Positions 6,674 through 13,978 of a DNA stretch of 64,000 nucleotides are shown here, one piece after another. The DNA lies in the IMG/VR virus record IMGVR_UViG_3300045971_000438, positions 62,001-126,000 of that record; one strand, 5' to 3'. Within the stretch, counting starts at the first letter, position 1; the number at the start of each line of letters is the position of its first letter. The translations under genes and the position numbers were made by a program. The notes below the pieces were generated by a model that ran no database searches, was not told the origin of the DNA, and saw only the letters and a program-made list of their open reading frames with translations. The stretch is from a virus.

Positions 6674-6702
6674 TTGACTTGAAGTTTTAGTTTATGTATA
6701 AT
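6674..6702 (+). promoter_or_regulatory. Sigma-70-like promoter
   Basis: TTGACT (6674-6679), 17 bp, TATAAT (6697-6702), 30 bp upstream of the radC-like gene. Confidence 0.8.
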
Positions 6703-6733
6703 GTTACTTTAATAACAAAAATGCGAGCTAACT

Positions 6734-7210
6734 ATGAAGATTAAAGAAAAAATTGTAAATTATTCAATAACTTATGAAGATGAGATTATCAATCAGGCGC
6801 TAGCTATTTTGAAAAAGCGGATTAGGAAGCCAGGGGTCTTTTTTACCGAACCAGCCATAGTAACGGACTATTTAACTCTGACTTTAGCTGAACGAGATAT
6901 TGAGGTGTTTATGGTTCTGTTACTGGATAACAAGCACGGTCTTATTCATGAAGAGATTTTATTCAGAGGAACAATATGCGAATGTACAGTTTATCCGAGA
7001 GAAGTAGCCCGATTGGTTCTTAAGTACAATGCCTCTACTTTGATCTTAGTTCATAATCACCCCTCCGGCAGTATTGAACCATCACCAGATGATCTTCTCA
7101 TTACCAAGCGAATAAAGGAAGCACTAGAGTTAATAGATGTGCAGTTGCTGGATCATATACTGATAGCACAGACTACCACTATATCAATGAGGAGTGAAGG
7201 TCTATTTTAA
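6734..7210 (+). CDS. radC: RadC-like JAB-domain protein
   Basis: 158 residues, matching the C-terminal MPN/JAB half of RadC. Seen: Glu73 in HGLIHEEILFRGT, then LILVHNHPSGSIEPSPDD with the metal ligands H107, H109 and D119/D120, then DHILIAQ and a terminal MRSEGLF, as in bacterial RadC ends. The helix-hairpin-helix N-terminus of full RadC is missing, as is usual for phage and plasmid versions. RadC-type proteins are linked to DNA repair or anti-restriction loci, and their biochemical reaction is unsettled. Promoter at 6674-6702; next gene 18 bp downstream. Confidence 0.85.
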   Translation: MKIKEKIVNYSITYEDEIINQALAILKKRIRKPGVFFTEPAIVTDYLTLTLAERDIEVFMVLLLDNKHGLIHEEILFRGTICECTVYPREVARLVLKYNASTLILVHNHPSGSIEPSPDDLLITKRIKEALELIDVQLLDHILIAQTTTISMRSEGLF

Positions 7211-7228
7211 TATGATTAGGATAAGAAT

Positions 7229-7549
7229 ATGATATACAAAGAGAAGTGGCTGTATCCTAAAACTGGATTTATCAGTATTCCCAAATCATTATTATATAAT
7301 CAGGCTAAACTAGAGCTAACATCATCAGATCTTGTAGTTTTATTATACTTAATTAGATTTTGGTCAGGAGATTTTTCTCAATATCCATCACTGCATGTTT
7401 TATCAGAAGAGACAGGTTTGTCATTGGAAAAGATATTCAAAATACTTTTAAAATTAGAAAAACATCAGTTAATGGATGTTGAAGAACGAAATGGAAATAT
7501 TTATTATAATCTATCCCCACTAGCCAATAAATTGAAGGATTTACTATGA
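7229..7549 (+). CDS. Winged-helix DNA-binding protein, replication-initiator-like N-terminus
   Basis: 106 residues. The sequence GFISIPKSLLYN…LTSSDLVVLLYLIRFWSG… YPSLHVLSEETGLS, then a recognition helix LEKIFKILLKLEKHQLM, is the layout of helix-turn-helix domains in phage replication initiators and DnaD-like proteins. It ends after the domain (YNLSPLANKLKDLL), so no second domain is present. Likely DNA binding; a replication or regulatory role is inferred. Its stop overlaps the next ATG. Confidence 0.65.
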   Translation: MIYKEKWLYPKTGFISIPKSLLYNQAKLELTSSDLVVLLYLIRFWSGDFSQYPSLHVLSEETGLSLEKIFKILLKLEKHQLMDVEERNGNIYYNLSPLANKLKDLL

Positions 7550-7788
7550 AAGACCAGAAATGTCCCACATGCCAAGCACCTATGCAAGGATCTTTTGATG
7601 ACGAAGGCAATGAAATAAAACCCAATCCTTATGCTTTTGGAGTATGCTTCACTTGCGGAGCACAGTTTAGGTATGACGAGGATTTAGAGCCACAAGAAAT
7701 GACAGTAGAAGACATCTTATCCATGCCAGATGAACTCCGGATGTTATTATCTATGATAAGCAAAAAGGTATTAAAGGCTAAGAAATGA
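7546..7788 (+). CDS. Small zinc-ribbon protein
   Basis: 80 residues. Two CxxC knuckles (CPTC at residues 6-9, CFTC near residue 34) separated by a short loop indicate a zinc ribbon. The second half is acidic (EPQEMTVEDILSMPDELRML) and ends SKKVLKAKK. The last 24 bases are duplicated at 8011-8034, where they read KKVLKAKKA and then a stop; the present C-terminus may therefore have been rebuilt when the next gene was inserted. Confidence 0.65.
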   Translation: MKDQKCPTCQAPMQGSFDDEGNEIKPNPYAFGVCFTCGAQFRYDEDLEPQEMTVEDILSMPDELRMLLSMISKKVLKAKK

Positions 7789-8034
7789 AAGAGATAAATT
7801 TAAAGATATGGACTATTTTTTTCAGTCCATTAGATTTTCCCAACGAATACGTGGCTAGACAGTTTGATGTGGATCGACCCACTAATTTTCTTTTGAGAGG
7901 AGACAGTTTGGATGATTTACGAGTTAAGATTCAGAATAATTCGGAAAATCAATTAGTTAGGATAAACCGTTGCGAAGAAGACCATATTAGCGTTATTTAG
8001 AGTTGGATATAAAAAGGTATTAAAGGCTAAGAAA
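7762..8034 (+). repeat. 24-bp direct repeat flanking a small gene
   Basis: The 24 bases at 7762-7785 (end of the zinc-ribbon gene) recur exactly at 8011-8034, downstream of the 71-residue ORF. In the second copy the reading frame continues to KKVLKAKKA and TAA, which looks like the original 3' end. The unit between the copies is 225 bp and contains exactly one gene. Confidence 0.85.
7785..8000 (+). CDS. Unknown small protein inside a duplicated 3' end
   Basis: 71 residues (LKIWTIFFSPLDFPNEYVAR…). It starts in the ATGA overlap with the zinc-ribbon stop. No family was recognised. Because it is bounded by the two copies of a 24-bp repeat, it appears to have arrived as a unit that regenerated the upstream gene's end, or to result from a local tandem duplication. 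It is too small for an endonuclease. Confidence 0.5.
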   Translation: MKEINLKIWTIFFSPLDFPNEYVARQFDVDRPTNFLLRGDSLDDLRVKIQNNSENQLVRINRCEEDHISVI

Positions 8035-8059
8035 GCTTAATTGAGAGAGGTAAATTCAT

Positions 8060-8584
8060 ATGAACTATGGCGATCTAACAATAATAGCCGAGATCCCTAG
8101 AATAAACAACCAAAGGAGAGTTTTGGTAAAATGCGTATGCGGTAATAGAACAGAAGTCTACCTACACCATTTAAAATCAGGAAAGACGCGATCCTGTGGC
8201 AACCACAAATTACTACCTAATGGATCCTACCAAATTATAAATAAAAAGGAAAAAGAACCACATAGACAATCAAAATCAAGGACTTACGCTTCGTATGCAG
8301 CCATGAAAGATCGTTGTCTCAATCCAAATTCCGACTCTTTTCAAGACTACGCAGGCAGAGGCATCACTTTAGATCCAAGATGGATAGAGTCATTCAGTTC
8401 TTTTGTAGAAGATATGGGAATAAGACCAGAAAACACTACACTAGATAGAATAGACAATAATGAAGGCTATACAAAGTCTAATTGCCGTTGGGCTACCGAC
8501 ATAGAACAAAACAATAACAAGAGAACCCAAGGACTAACAAAACTTCACAGGATTTTCGGCCAAATTAGAGAGGAAAAGAAATGA
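8060..8584 (+). CDS. HNH-type homing endonuclease-like protein
   Basis: 174 residues. The N-terminal 50 residues contain a zinc-finger-like CVCG…SCGNH. From residue 75 the sequence follows a common phage/bacterial HNH family: TYASYAAMKDRCLNP, DYAGRGITLDPRW, FVEDMGIRPENTTLDRIDNN, and YTKSNCRWATDIEQNNNKR. The DRIDNN/NCRW pair forms the presumed beta-beta-alpha metal site. Free-standing mobile endonuclease. The stop overlaps the next ATG. Confidence 0.8.
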   Translation: MNYGDLTIIAEIPRINNQRRVLVKCVCGNRTEVYLHHLKSGKTRSCGNHKLLPNGSYQIINKKEKEPHRQSKSRTYASYAAMKDRCLNPNSDSFQDYAGRGITLDPRWIESFSSFVEDMGIRPENTTLDRIDNNEGYTKSNCRWATDIEQNNNKRTQGLTKLHRIFGQIREEKK

Positions 8585-8703
8585 CATACTACGATTATTT
8601 AAAAAGTATTATAAACCAATGGAATTTTTTAGATATTTTTCTAATTATTCTATTTTGTGGACTGACACTTGGATTATTAATCCACCACGATAACAAGGAC
8701 TAA
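8581..8703 (+). CDS. 40-residue membrane peptide
   Basis: Starts in an ATGA overlap with the HNH gene: MTYYDYLKSIINQWNFLDIF, then a hydrophobic segment (LIILFCGLTLGLLI) and a charged end HHDNKD. One transmembrane helix is predicted (residues 18-34). Coupled translation supports it being real. The function is unknown. Confidence 0.5.
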   Translation: MTYYDYLKSIINQWNFLDIFLIILFCGLTLGLLIHHDNKD

Positions 8704-8708
8704 GATTT

Positions 8709-8939
8709 ATGATATTCACTAACGAAAGAAAACTTCAGTACACAAGCTACTGGCTAGCCCAATCTCAGGCTGGTATCGCTGAAGAATTACTTGAAAAAGA
8801 ACTGGATTCAATTCACACTACGAATTTAGATGCAGTAGCCCAAGGTCTGTTAATCGGTTTAGCCTCATTTTTAAATTATGTAGAAGATCATGACTTGGAC
8901 AGCCACCACATATCAGAATTAAAGAAAATGAGAAAGTAA
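8709..8939 (+). CDS. Unknown helical small protein
   Basis: 76 residues, helical throughout (AQSQAGIAEELLEKELDSI, then AVAQGLLIGLASFLNYVEDH). It resembles the general pattern of small phage proteins of unknown role without a specific match. It ends a few bases before the consensus promoter at 8944-8972. Confidence 0.55.
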   Translation: MIFTNERKLQYTSYWLAQSQAGIAEELLEKELDSIHTTNLDAVAQGLLIGLASFLNYVEDHDLDSHHISELKKMRK

Positions 8940-8943
8940 ACAC

Positions 8944-8972
8944 TTGACAGATATAAGAGAAGTTTATATAAT
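8944..8972 (+). promoter_or_regulatory. Consensus sigma-70-like promoter
   Basis: TTGACA (8944-8949), 17 bp, TATAAT (8967-8972). Same geometry relative to the downstream RNA element as at 2038-2070. Confidence 0.85.
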
Positions 8973-8980
8973 GACAGACA

Positions 8981-9091
8981 GTTATTGAAATAGGAGAAAG
9001 TTGGAGCTCCAATAATTTCAATAACTTAAAAAGTTATTACTGAACCCTTGCTTTTAGATCGTACTCCAACACGATCTATTTCAAGGGTTCT
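8981..9091 (+). ncRNA. Structured leader RNA, copy 2
   Basis: Seen: stem GTTATTGAAAT (8981-8991) with ATTTCAATAAC (9015-9025), enclosing the palindrome TTGGAGCTCCAA; the box GTTATTACTGAA (9033-9044), identical to copy 1; then a hairpin ACCCTTG (9044-9050)/CAAGGGT (9082-9088), with an inner TAGATCGT/ACGATCTA stem, and TTCTTTTA. Stems are conserved by pairing rather than sequence relative to 2070-2173. AATAAC can pair up- or downstream, as in copy 1. It precedes the antirepressor-like gene at 9109. Confidence 0.55.
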
Positions 9092-9108
9092 TTTACGAGG
9101 AAAAGAAG

Positions 9109-9306
9109 ATGAATTTAACAAAAAGAACAAGAACAGAATTCTTAGTCAAAATAGAAGAACGAAGAATTGATAAGAAATTAATCCCTACCATCAATGCTAG
9201 AGACTTGTGGAGCAAATTAAGAAGTAAACAACATTTTTCAGATTGGATTAAAAACAGAATAGACAAGTATGATTTCGTAAAAGGAGTTGATTATGGAATT
9301 AATTAA
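9109..9306 (+). CDS. Truncated AntA/AntB antirepressor-like domain
   Basis: 65 residues. LIPTINARDLWSKLRSKQHF, SDWIKNRIDKYDFVKGVDY is the core of the AntA/AntB antirepressor N-terminal domain; in full proteins a further C-terminal region follows. Here the frame ends at VDYGIN, exactly where the GIY-YIG gene starts (ATG 9293 lies inside it). Its opening MNLTKRTRTEF also resembles the MELIKRTKT opening of that gene. Ribosome site ACGAGGAAAAGAAG. Either a domain remnant cut by the endonuclease gene or a DNA-recognition module in its own right. Confidence 0.65.
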   Translation: MNLTKRTRTEFLVKIEERRIDKKLIPTINARDLWSKLRSKQHFSDWIKNRIDKYDFVKGVDYGIN

Positions 9307-10027
9307 GAGAACCAAAACTGATAAGAGGACATTTGAGTCCTTAAATTATAAGAAGTATGATGGATATGGGTATATTTACATTATTGAGTTTGAATCAGGA
9401 GCTATAAAGGTAGGAATGACAACAAATTTTAACCAGAGATTAAAAACACATAGAACTACATTGGGAAGAGTATCTCCTGTTTTACGTTTTTGGGTATCAG
9501 TTTTACATAGTAATTATTTGGAAAATGAGAAAGAGTTAATAGAGTTTATTTCTTATGACGAAAGATCAGAAGTGACTTTCAAATCTTCTTTTGACGTTGT
9601 TAGACGTGAAGCTGAATTACTTGATTTTGAACAGGAAAGTAGATTACAATATTTAATGAGAGTAGATACAGCGATAGAATCAAAACCAAAAGATATTATA
9701 AGTTACTTAGATTACATTAGTTCTGATTTCAGTAATCATGTAGCAATTTCAGAATGGTTAGTGGAGGAATCTAATTCTAAAGATTTGAAACAATTAAAAA
9801 TGGATTTATTTTTAGTAATGGATAATGATCTATATTCATATTTAGATAATTACTTTTTGGATCTTTGTTCTGATAACGGAGGAGGTATAAATTTAGTAGG
9901 TAAAGGATGGAATAAAGAAGATAAAGATCCTGTAATTTTTAATATGTACCCAAAAGATTTATTAGATGATATTATTCCAGAAATAAGACCTATTGTAAAT
10001 TATAGGTTGAGACAGGTAACTTCGTAA
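9293..10027 (+). CDS. GIY-YIG (T5orf172/MUG113-type) nuclease
   Basis: 244 residues. ATG 9293 is chosen for AAGGAG at 9281-9286; a TTG at 9287 is too close to that site. After the shared start MELIKRTKTDKR, residues 22-60 read GYGYIYIIEFESGAIKVGMT, then FNQRLKTHRTTLG, the T5orf172/MUG113 branch of GIY-YIG with GYIYII and the KVGMT…RLKTH arginine segment. The remaining 180 residues are unassigned and acidic. Probably a homing endonuclease; an Ant-like DNA-binding protein lies just upstream and overlaps. Confidence 0.75.
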   Translation: MELIKRTKTDKRTFESLNYKKYDGYGYIYIIEFESGAIKVGMTTNFNQRLKTHRTTLGRVSPVLRFWVSVLHSNYLENEKELIEFISYDERSEVTFKSSFDVVRREAELLDFEQESRLQYLMRVDTAIESKPKDIISYLDYISSDFSNHVAISEWLVEESNSKDLKQLKMDLFLVMDNDLYSYLDNYFLDLCSDNGGGINLVGKGWNKEDKDPVIFNMYPKDLLDDIIPEIRPIVNYRLRQVTS

Positions 10028-11134
10028 GAGTTACTCATACAAATAATCTTATAACTCCAGAGTTTCGATTAAGAAGAAACAAATAGTACATTGGATCCAG
10101 GTAGCACTTTTAATTTTTGTGTTATCGGGATACTGGGAGTTCGGAGAGAGAGATCCAAATCCAAGTGTTTTTGAACTTTCCTGGGAAGTGTTTTTTAAGA
10201 GATCCAAATCTATCTTTATTGTTAAGAAGAAAATCCAAATCCATTTAAGAATTACATGTTTGTAAGAAGATGGGATTTATCAAGAAATAAATCCATTTTA
10301 AGCTAGATTACTTCCCAGAACTGGCCTTCTAGACATAATATGCCTCGAAATCCCAGTCTGAGTTTGCCCAGGACTATCCTTGCACCTTGATCTATCCAAA
10401 CCTTATCAATTAATCACTGTCAAGAATCTTTGATTTAAGCAACGATAATTTTTTACTGCTACCATTGCATTGCTAGTAAAGGACTCTAGTCACTATCAGC
10501 TTATTTGGTGGCTTAAATTGCGTATTTTTGGCTAGTTGTTAGTTACATGGTAGCAATAATGAAAGCATATTGCAAGACGCGATTGAAAATAAATTGTCAG
10601 ACCAAAATCTAGCATAAAACAATAAGCTGAAATGATGTTCTAAAAATAAGACATAGTGGTGTATATCACTTGACTCTGTTTAGTGCCAAAAATAAGCATA
10701 AATCCATCTAATTAAAGATAGAAGCACGACATATCGATCTAGATCATACTTATGAACAATCCAGAATAAATCTAGATTTAATTGAGAAGAAACCTAGGCA
10801 AAAGGCCGTTAGAGACGTTAGGGTTTTAGCAACTTCGTAAGCCTTTATTTATAAAAGGATGGATTAAATCCAATAAAACAGGACAAAAAGTTATTTTCGC
10901 CACTGGTGGGAATTTTGAAATTACAAAACTCTATCATTTTTTATGGATTTGGAAGCCACTGAGTTAGTCTAGATTGAGTGGCTTCTAGAATTGAAAAACA
11001 GATATGGATATACTGGGTGTGCCAAAATATATGAATCTAGATTTGCTAGCCCCTTGCTCTGACCTGCTGAAAATATTGTTAATCTAGATAATACTTGCCC
11101 AGAGCTTATCTAGGTTTAGTATTAAGCCAAAAAG
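10028..11134. other. 1.1-kb non-coding region with inverted repeats
   Basis: No gene is seen on either strand. It holds GGATTTAT (10273-10280)/ATAAATCC (10287-10294); TGCTACCAT (10457-10465)/ATGGTAGCA (10547-10555); CAGCTTATT (10497-10505)/AATAAGCTG (10621-10629); and GAAGCCACT (10952-10960)/AGTGGCTTC (10977-10985). CTAG occurs repeatedly from about 10610 to 11115. It separates the plus-strand early genes from the convergent minus-strand genes. It could hold a structured RNA, an origin or a decayed gene. Confidence 0.55.
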
Positions 11135-11161
11135 AGAGTCAGATAATAAATATCTGACTCT
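11135..11161 (-). terminator. Terminator for minus-strand genes
   Basis: AGAGTCAGATA (11135-11145) and TATCTGACTCT (11151-11161) form a perfect 11-bp stem with a 5-base loop. Read on the minus strand it is followed by CTTTTTGG, a short U-run. Confidence 0.7.
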
Positions 11162-11201
11162 TGAGTTGAGCCATTACAGCCCATCGGTGTACAACATGAC
11201 A

Positions 11202-11240
11202 TTGTGGAATAAAATCTTTTATTAAAATCTTATTCCACAA
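11202..11240 (-). terminator. Second hairpin downstream of the minus-strand genes
   Basis: TTGTGGAATAA (11202-11212) and TTATTCCACAA (11230-11240) form an 11-bp stem with a 17-base loop. It lies between the end of the minus-strand gene at 11266 and the terminator at 11135-11161. There is no U-run, so RNA protection or processing is as likely as termination. Confidence 0.5.
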
Positions 11241-11243
11241 CCA

Positions 11244-11257
11244 GCACGTCCATGTGC
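11244..11257. repeat. GCACRTCCATGTGC hairpin, copy 1
   Basis: GCACGTCCATGTGC, 10 bp downstream of the minus-strand stop at 11266. Part of a CAGCAC/GTGCTG stem with loop GTCCAT. Other copies are at 11907-11920 and 14635-14648. Confidence 0.7.
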
Positions 11258-11265
11258 TGTAGCCA

Positions 11266-11550
11266 TTAAATACTGATTAGATATATGAAGTAATGCTCTT
11301 CATTGTATTTTGCCACGGTATGACCTGAACTTTTAAACGTATCATATACTTCAGGCATATACAGTCTTAAGTTATCAGCACCTTCTGACGAATCATATCT
11401 ACCAATGCCAATTCTACTTTTGCCATTTTCAGCAATCTTGTCAGTAATAAGTGCAGTGAGTGACTCTACAATAAACTTTCGTTTTACTTGTGGAGTCGGT
11501 TCAGTTTCACTTTGTTCGAGCCGTATACCGTATTGAAGATCGTATTTCAT
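11266..11550 (-). CDS. Unknown minus-strand protein
   Basis: 94 residues from the ATG at 11550, preceded on its strand by GGTGAACAAC; a GTG at 11559 is too close to that site. The protein has KFIVESLTALITDKIAENGK and a GIGRYD segment. No family was recognised. It overlaps in translation with the stop of the upstream gene at 11556, so the two are coupled. Base composition is higher in G+C than the plus-strand early genes. Confidence 0.65.
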   Translation of the reverse strand: MKYDLQYGIRLEQSETEPTPQVKRKFIVESLTALITDKIAENGKSRIGIGRYDSSEGADNLRLYMPEVYDTFKSSGHTVAKYNEEHYFIYLISI

Positions 11551-11555
11551 GTTGT

Positions 11556-11885
11556 TCACCAGTCAATTGATCTAGTTATATTCTCTTCGTAGTTCCAAGG
11601 GTTGCCTTGAACTTCTAAGTCATCAAAGTCTTCACCAATTCTTATGAAGCCATATTTTTCATCATCCATATCTTCAAGCATTTTCATGATTGAATCTACT
11701 TCAGCAAAGCCTGGTGTGTTCATGTACCACTTGATACCTGATACGTAAAAAAGTATACCTTCATGGCTGCACTCACGAGGTGTCGGTTCAGTAAACACTT
11801 CGTTAATCATGTTCTTTTGTTCGGCATCCAATTCGTCATAAATTGATTCATCTAAAACCAGTGCCACATCACTTCTGTAACCCAT
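11556..11885 (-). CDS. MGYRSDVA-family phage protein
   Basis: 109 residues beginning MGYRSDVALVLDE, the hallmark of a widespread small phage protein family of unknown function. The C-terminal half (KYGFIRIGEDFDDLEVQGNP) fits the same family, where the G.…RIGED segment is typical. ATG at 11885 follows GGGAGT. The GCACGTCCATGTGC hairpin lies in its leader at 11907-11920. Confidence 0.7.
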   Translation of the reverse strand: MGYRSDVALVLDESIYDELDAEQKNMINEVFTEPTPRECSHEGILFYVSGIKWYMNTPGFAEVDSIMKMLEDMDDEKYGFIRIGEDFDDLEVQGNPWNYEENITRSIDW

Positions 11886-11906
11886 GTTATGTACTCCCGA
11901 TAGTAA

Positions 11907-11920
11907 GCACGTCCATGTGC
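11907..11920. repeat. GCACRTCCATGTGC hairpin, copy 2
   Basis: GCACGTCCATGTGC, extended to AAGCAC/GTGCTT, in the 49-bp gap between the genes ending at 11935 and starting at 11885 on the minus strand. Confidence 0.7.
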
Positions 11921-11934
11921 TTGATTGTTATGGT

Positions 11935-12855
11935 TTAAGCCGCAGCTTGTTCTTGGTTTTTGCGTACACCACGTTTGGCTTTAGCCACCACTTCTACCAG
12001 TTCAGCAGCGATGGTCTCAACTGTTTCAACATCTCGTTGTAACGATGTTTCAACGGCTGGTTCTACTACTGGCTCTGGTACAGCCGTGATTTCAGTCTTC
12101 ACTGTGTTGAATAGTGCATTGTTATGAAACCACTCAGTCCATGCAGCTTGTTGATGCTTTTTAAAGCTGGGGCCGATGTTTGAATACACTCCGGTACTCA
12201 TGGCTGGTTCTCTTTCAGTCATCACCGCCATGCCTAATAAAGCGTATGACAACTTGTTGGGGAATGGTTGCCATACACGTTTCGTGACTTCACTCACAGT
12301 CTGCTTGCTGACATGGTATGACAAGCCGATCTCAATGAAAGTTCTCAATGAAATCAATGGTGCCCAGTTACGTAAATGTTTCTTACCAGCACGTTCGCCG
12401 TACGATCTTTCAAAAAAGTTAGTGCCTGGTTTTAACCATTGTGCCGCAATCAATCCAGCTTTTGCCGATGCTGTGTATACTTGGTACGAAGTGGTAACTC
12501 CGAGTTTGTTCACAAACTCTTCAACTTCATTAACATCTGGCATAACAATAACCAGTGCTGGAGGTGCTGGTAATTGTGCCGGTAATACTTCACCTTTTAA
12601 TTCAGCATCTGATTTTTCAATCATTTTGTCAATTTTAGCAACGACACCCTCAATGGTTGGCTGTGCGACTGGTTCTTCAACCACTTCGACAGCCACTTCT
12701 ACAGCTGGTACATCTTCAATCACTTCAACCACTGGTTCTTCAAAATGCAATTCGGTAGCCAATGTGGTCTCAGCTTCAATTGTTTCAGCCACGTCTACGA
12801 TAGTTTCAACTACAACTACTGGTTCTTGTTTGGTTTGTTTTGTATTCTTTTTCAT
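11935..12855 (-). CDS. Large Glu/Val-rich protein of unknown function
   Basis: 306 residues, ATG at 12855 with CGGTGAACTGAA upstream. Residues 5-75 are low-complexity Glu/Val/Thr/Pro (VVVVETIVDVAETIEAETT, VEVIEDVPAVEVAVEVVEEP), suggesting an unstructured acidic arm. Residues about 100-245 form a compact domain (VNEVEEFVNKLG, WLKPGTNFFERSYGERAGK, LRTFIEIGLSYHVSKQTVSE). The end is again Val/Glu-rich and closes KAKRGVRKNQEQAAA. The middle contains a possible helix-turn-helix-like stretch (IGLSYHVSKQTVSEVT), which is speculative. It is the first gene of its minus-strand group, with TATACT-like promoter sequence upstream near 12915. Confidence 0.6.
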   Translation of the reverse strand: MKKNTKQTKQEPVVVVETIVDVAETIEAETTLATELHFEEPVVEVIEDVPAVEVAVEVVEEPVAQPTIEGVVAKIDKMIEKSDAELKGEVLPAQLPAPPALVIVMPDVNEVEEFVNKLGVTTSYQVYTASAKAGLIAAQWLKPGTNFFERSYGERAGKKHLRNWAPLISLRTFIEIGLSYHVSKQTVSEVTKRVWQPFPNKLSYALLGMAVMTEREPAMSTGVYSNIGPSFKKHQQAAWTEWFHNNALFNTVKTEITAVPEPVVEPAVETSLQRDVETVETIAAELVEVVAKAKRGVRKNQEQAAA

Positions 12856-13123
12856 TTCAGTTCACCGTTTAAGTTAAAAAATTGTTTTACTGTTTTGATA
12901 CAGTGAAGCTAGTATACATTTTATAAAAGTTAAACGCAATAGCAAATTGAAGATATTTTTAATTTATTTTTATATCATTATATACAGCCACAAAACGAAT
13001 TTTCTAGTAGAAATAAGAAGTTATCTACGAATGATTTAGGTTGAATTTAGATTGAATCTAGATTATTTGTGGGTTTTATTTACGTTACTATCTTGATTTG
13101 TCAGTAGTGATATGATAGACTGG

Positions 13124-13141
13124 TTTTAATTTATATACAAT
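13124..13141 (+). promoter_or_regulatory. Conserved element before GIY-YIG gene 1
   Basis: TTTTAATTTATATACAAT, identical at 14968-14985 before the second GIY-YIG gene, ends five bases before ATG 13147. If TACAAT serves as -10 box, the transcript would be almost leaderless. Confidence 0.5.
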
Positions 13142-13146
13142 ATAAG

Positions 13147-13851
13147 ATGGAACTAATTAAGAGAAAGAAGACTGTTTATAGGAAGAGGAAAAAGACTGTT
13201 TATAGGAAGAGGAAAAAGACTGTTAGAGATTATATAGTCTACTTACATAGATCACCATCTGGTAAGTGTTATGTGGGATTAACTAAAGATTATGATAGAA
13301 GATGTCTAGAGCATAAAAAGGATAATAGGTGTAGATTATTTGCTAGAGCTATTGAGAAGTATGGGTGGGATAATTTAGAACATACCATACTTGAATCTGG
13401 ATTGACTTTAAAAGAAGCTAAAGATAAAGAATCATATTATATAGAGAAGTACAACACATTCGTACCAAATGGGTATAATTTAACTACGGGAGGCGAAGGT
13501 TACATAGTTTCGGATGAAACAAGGAAGAATATGTCTCAAGCTCATAAAGGAGAAGTAAGGGAATATTTAAGGGGAAAAAATCTATCTGAAGAGCATAAAA
13601 GAAAGATATCTGAAGCTATGAAGAATATAACTAAGGAGACACGAGAAAAACTTTCTTATCGTGCTAAAAATAAGACTGAGGAACATCAGAGGAAGATAAC
13701 TGAAGCGTTAACAGGTCAGAAAAGATCTGACGAAACTCGTCAGAGGCAAGCAGCTTCAGCTAAGAGGCGTAAGAAAAGAGAAAGAGATAAAAGATTGTTA
13801 GAAGCAATTCAACAGTGTAAGCACCTAAAGTCTAGATCAATTCTAGAGTGA
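13147..13851 (+). CDS. GIY-YIG homing endonuclease with NUMOD3 motifs, copy 1
   Basis: 234 residues. It opens MELIKRKKTVYRKRKKTVY, an internal 24-bp tandem repeat giving three KKTV(Y/R) units. Residues 28-118 are the GIY-YIG domain: YIVYLHRSPSGKCYVGLT, RRCLEH, and LTLKEAKDKESYYIEKYNT with the catalytic Glu, then GYNLTTGGEG. Behind it come three to four NUMOD3 DNA-binding motifs (SDETRKNMSQAHKG, SEEHKRKISEAMKN, TEEHQRKITEALTG, SDETRQRQAASAK). It lies on the plus strand inside a minus-strand region. Close paralogue at 14992. Confidence 0.9.
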   Translation: MELIKRKKTVYRKRKKTVYRKRKKTVRDYIVYLHRSPSGKCYVGLTKDYDRRCLEHKKDNRCRLFARAIEKYGWDNLEHTILESGLTLKEAKDKESYYIEKYNTFVPNGYNLTTGGEGYIVSDETRKNMSQAHKGEVREYLRGKNLSEEHKRKISEAMKNITKETREKLSYRAKNKTEEHQRKITEALTGQKRSDETRQRQAASAKRRKKRERDKRLLEAIQQCKHLKSRSILE

Positions 13852-13978
13852 TAAAGACAGAAGATGTCAATTTGGATCGATAATAACGCAATCTAAATCT
13901 ATAATCATTCGTGGTGGAATGAATGTAAATAAGAGTGACTCCATTCACTCCATTTACTATGTGGTAGTGAATCAACTT
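13852..13978. terminator. Convergent intergenic hairpin region
   Basis: Between the plus-strand GIY-YIG gene and the minus-strand gene ending at 13979. GTAAAT…ATTTAC with the inner AGTGA/TCACT pairing (about 13925-13961) forms a hairpin that could end transcription from both sides. The U-runs are weak. Confidence 0.4.

Noticed and set aside
9033-9091. tRNA-like structure in leader RNA copy 2
   Set aside because: It has one long hairpin with a U-run, no cloverleaf, no T-loop consensus. No tRNA was found anywhere in the window.
12176-12877. A 233-codon plus-strand frame opposite the Glu/Val-rich protein gene
   Set aside because: It is antisense to 11935-12855, which has a good start and better composition. 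The frame is open only because of the repetitive Glu/Val codons.
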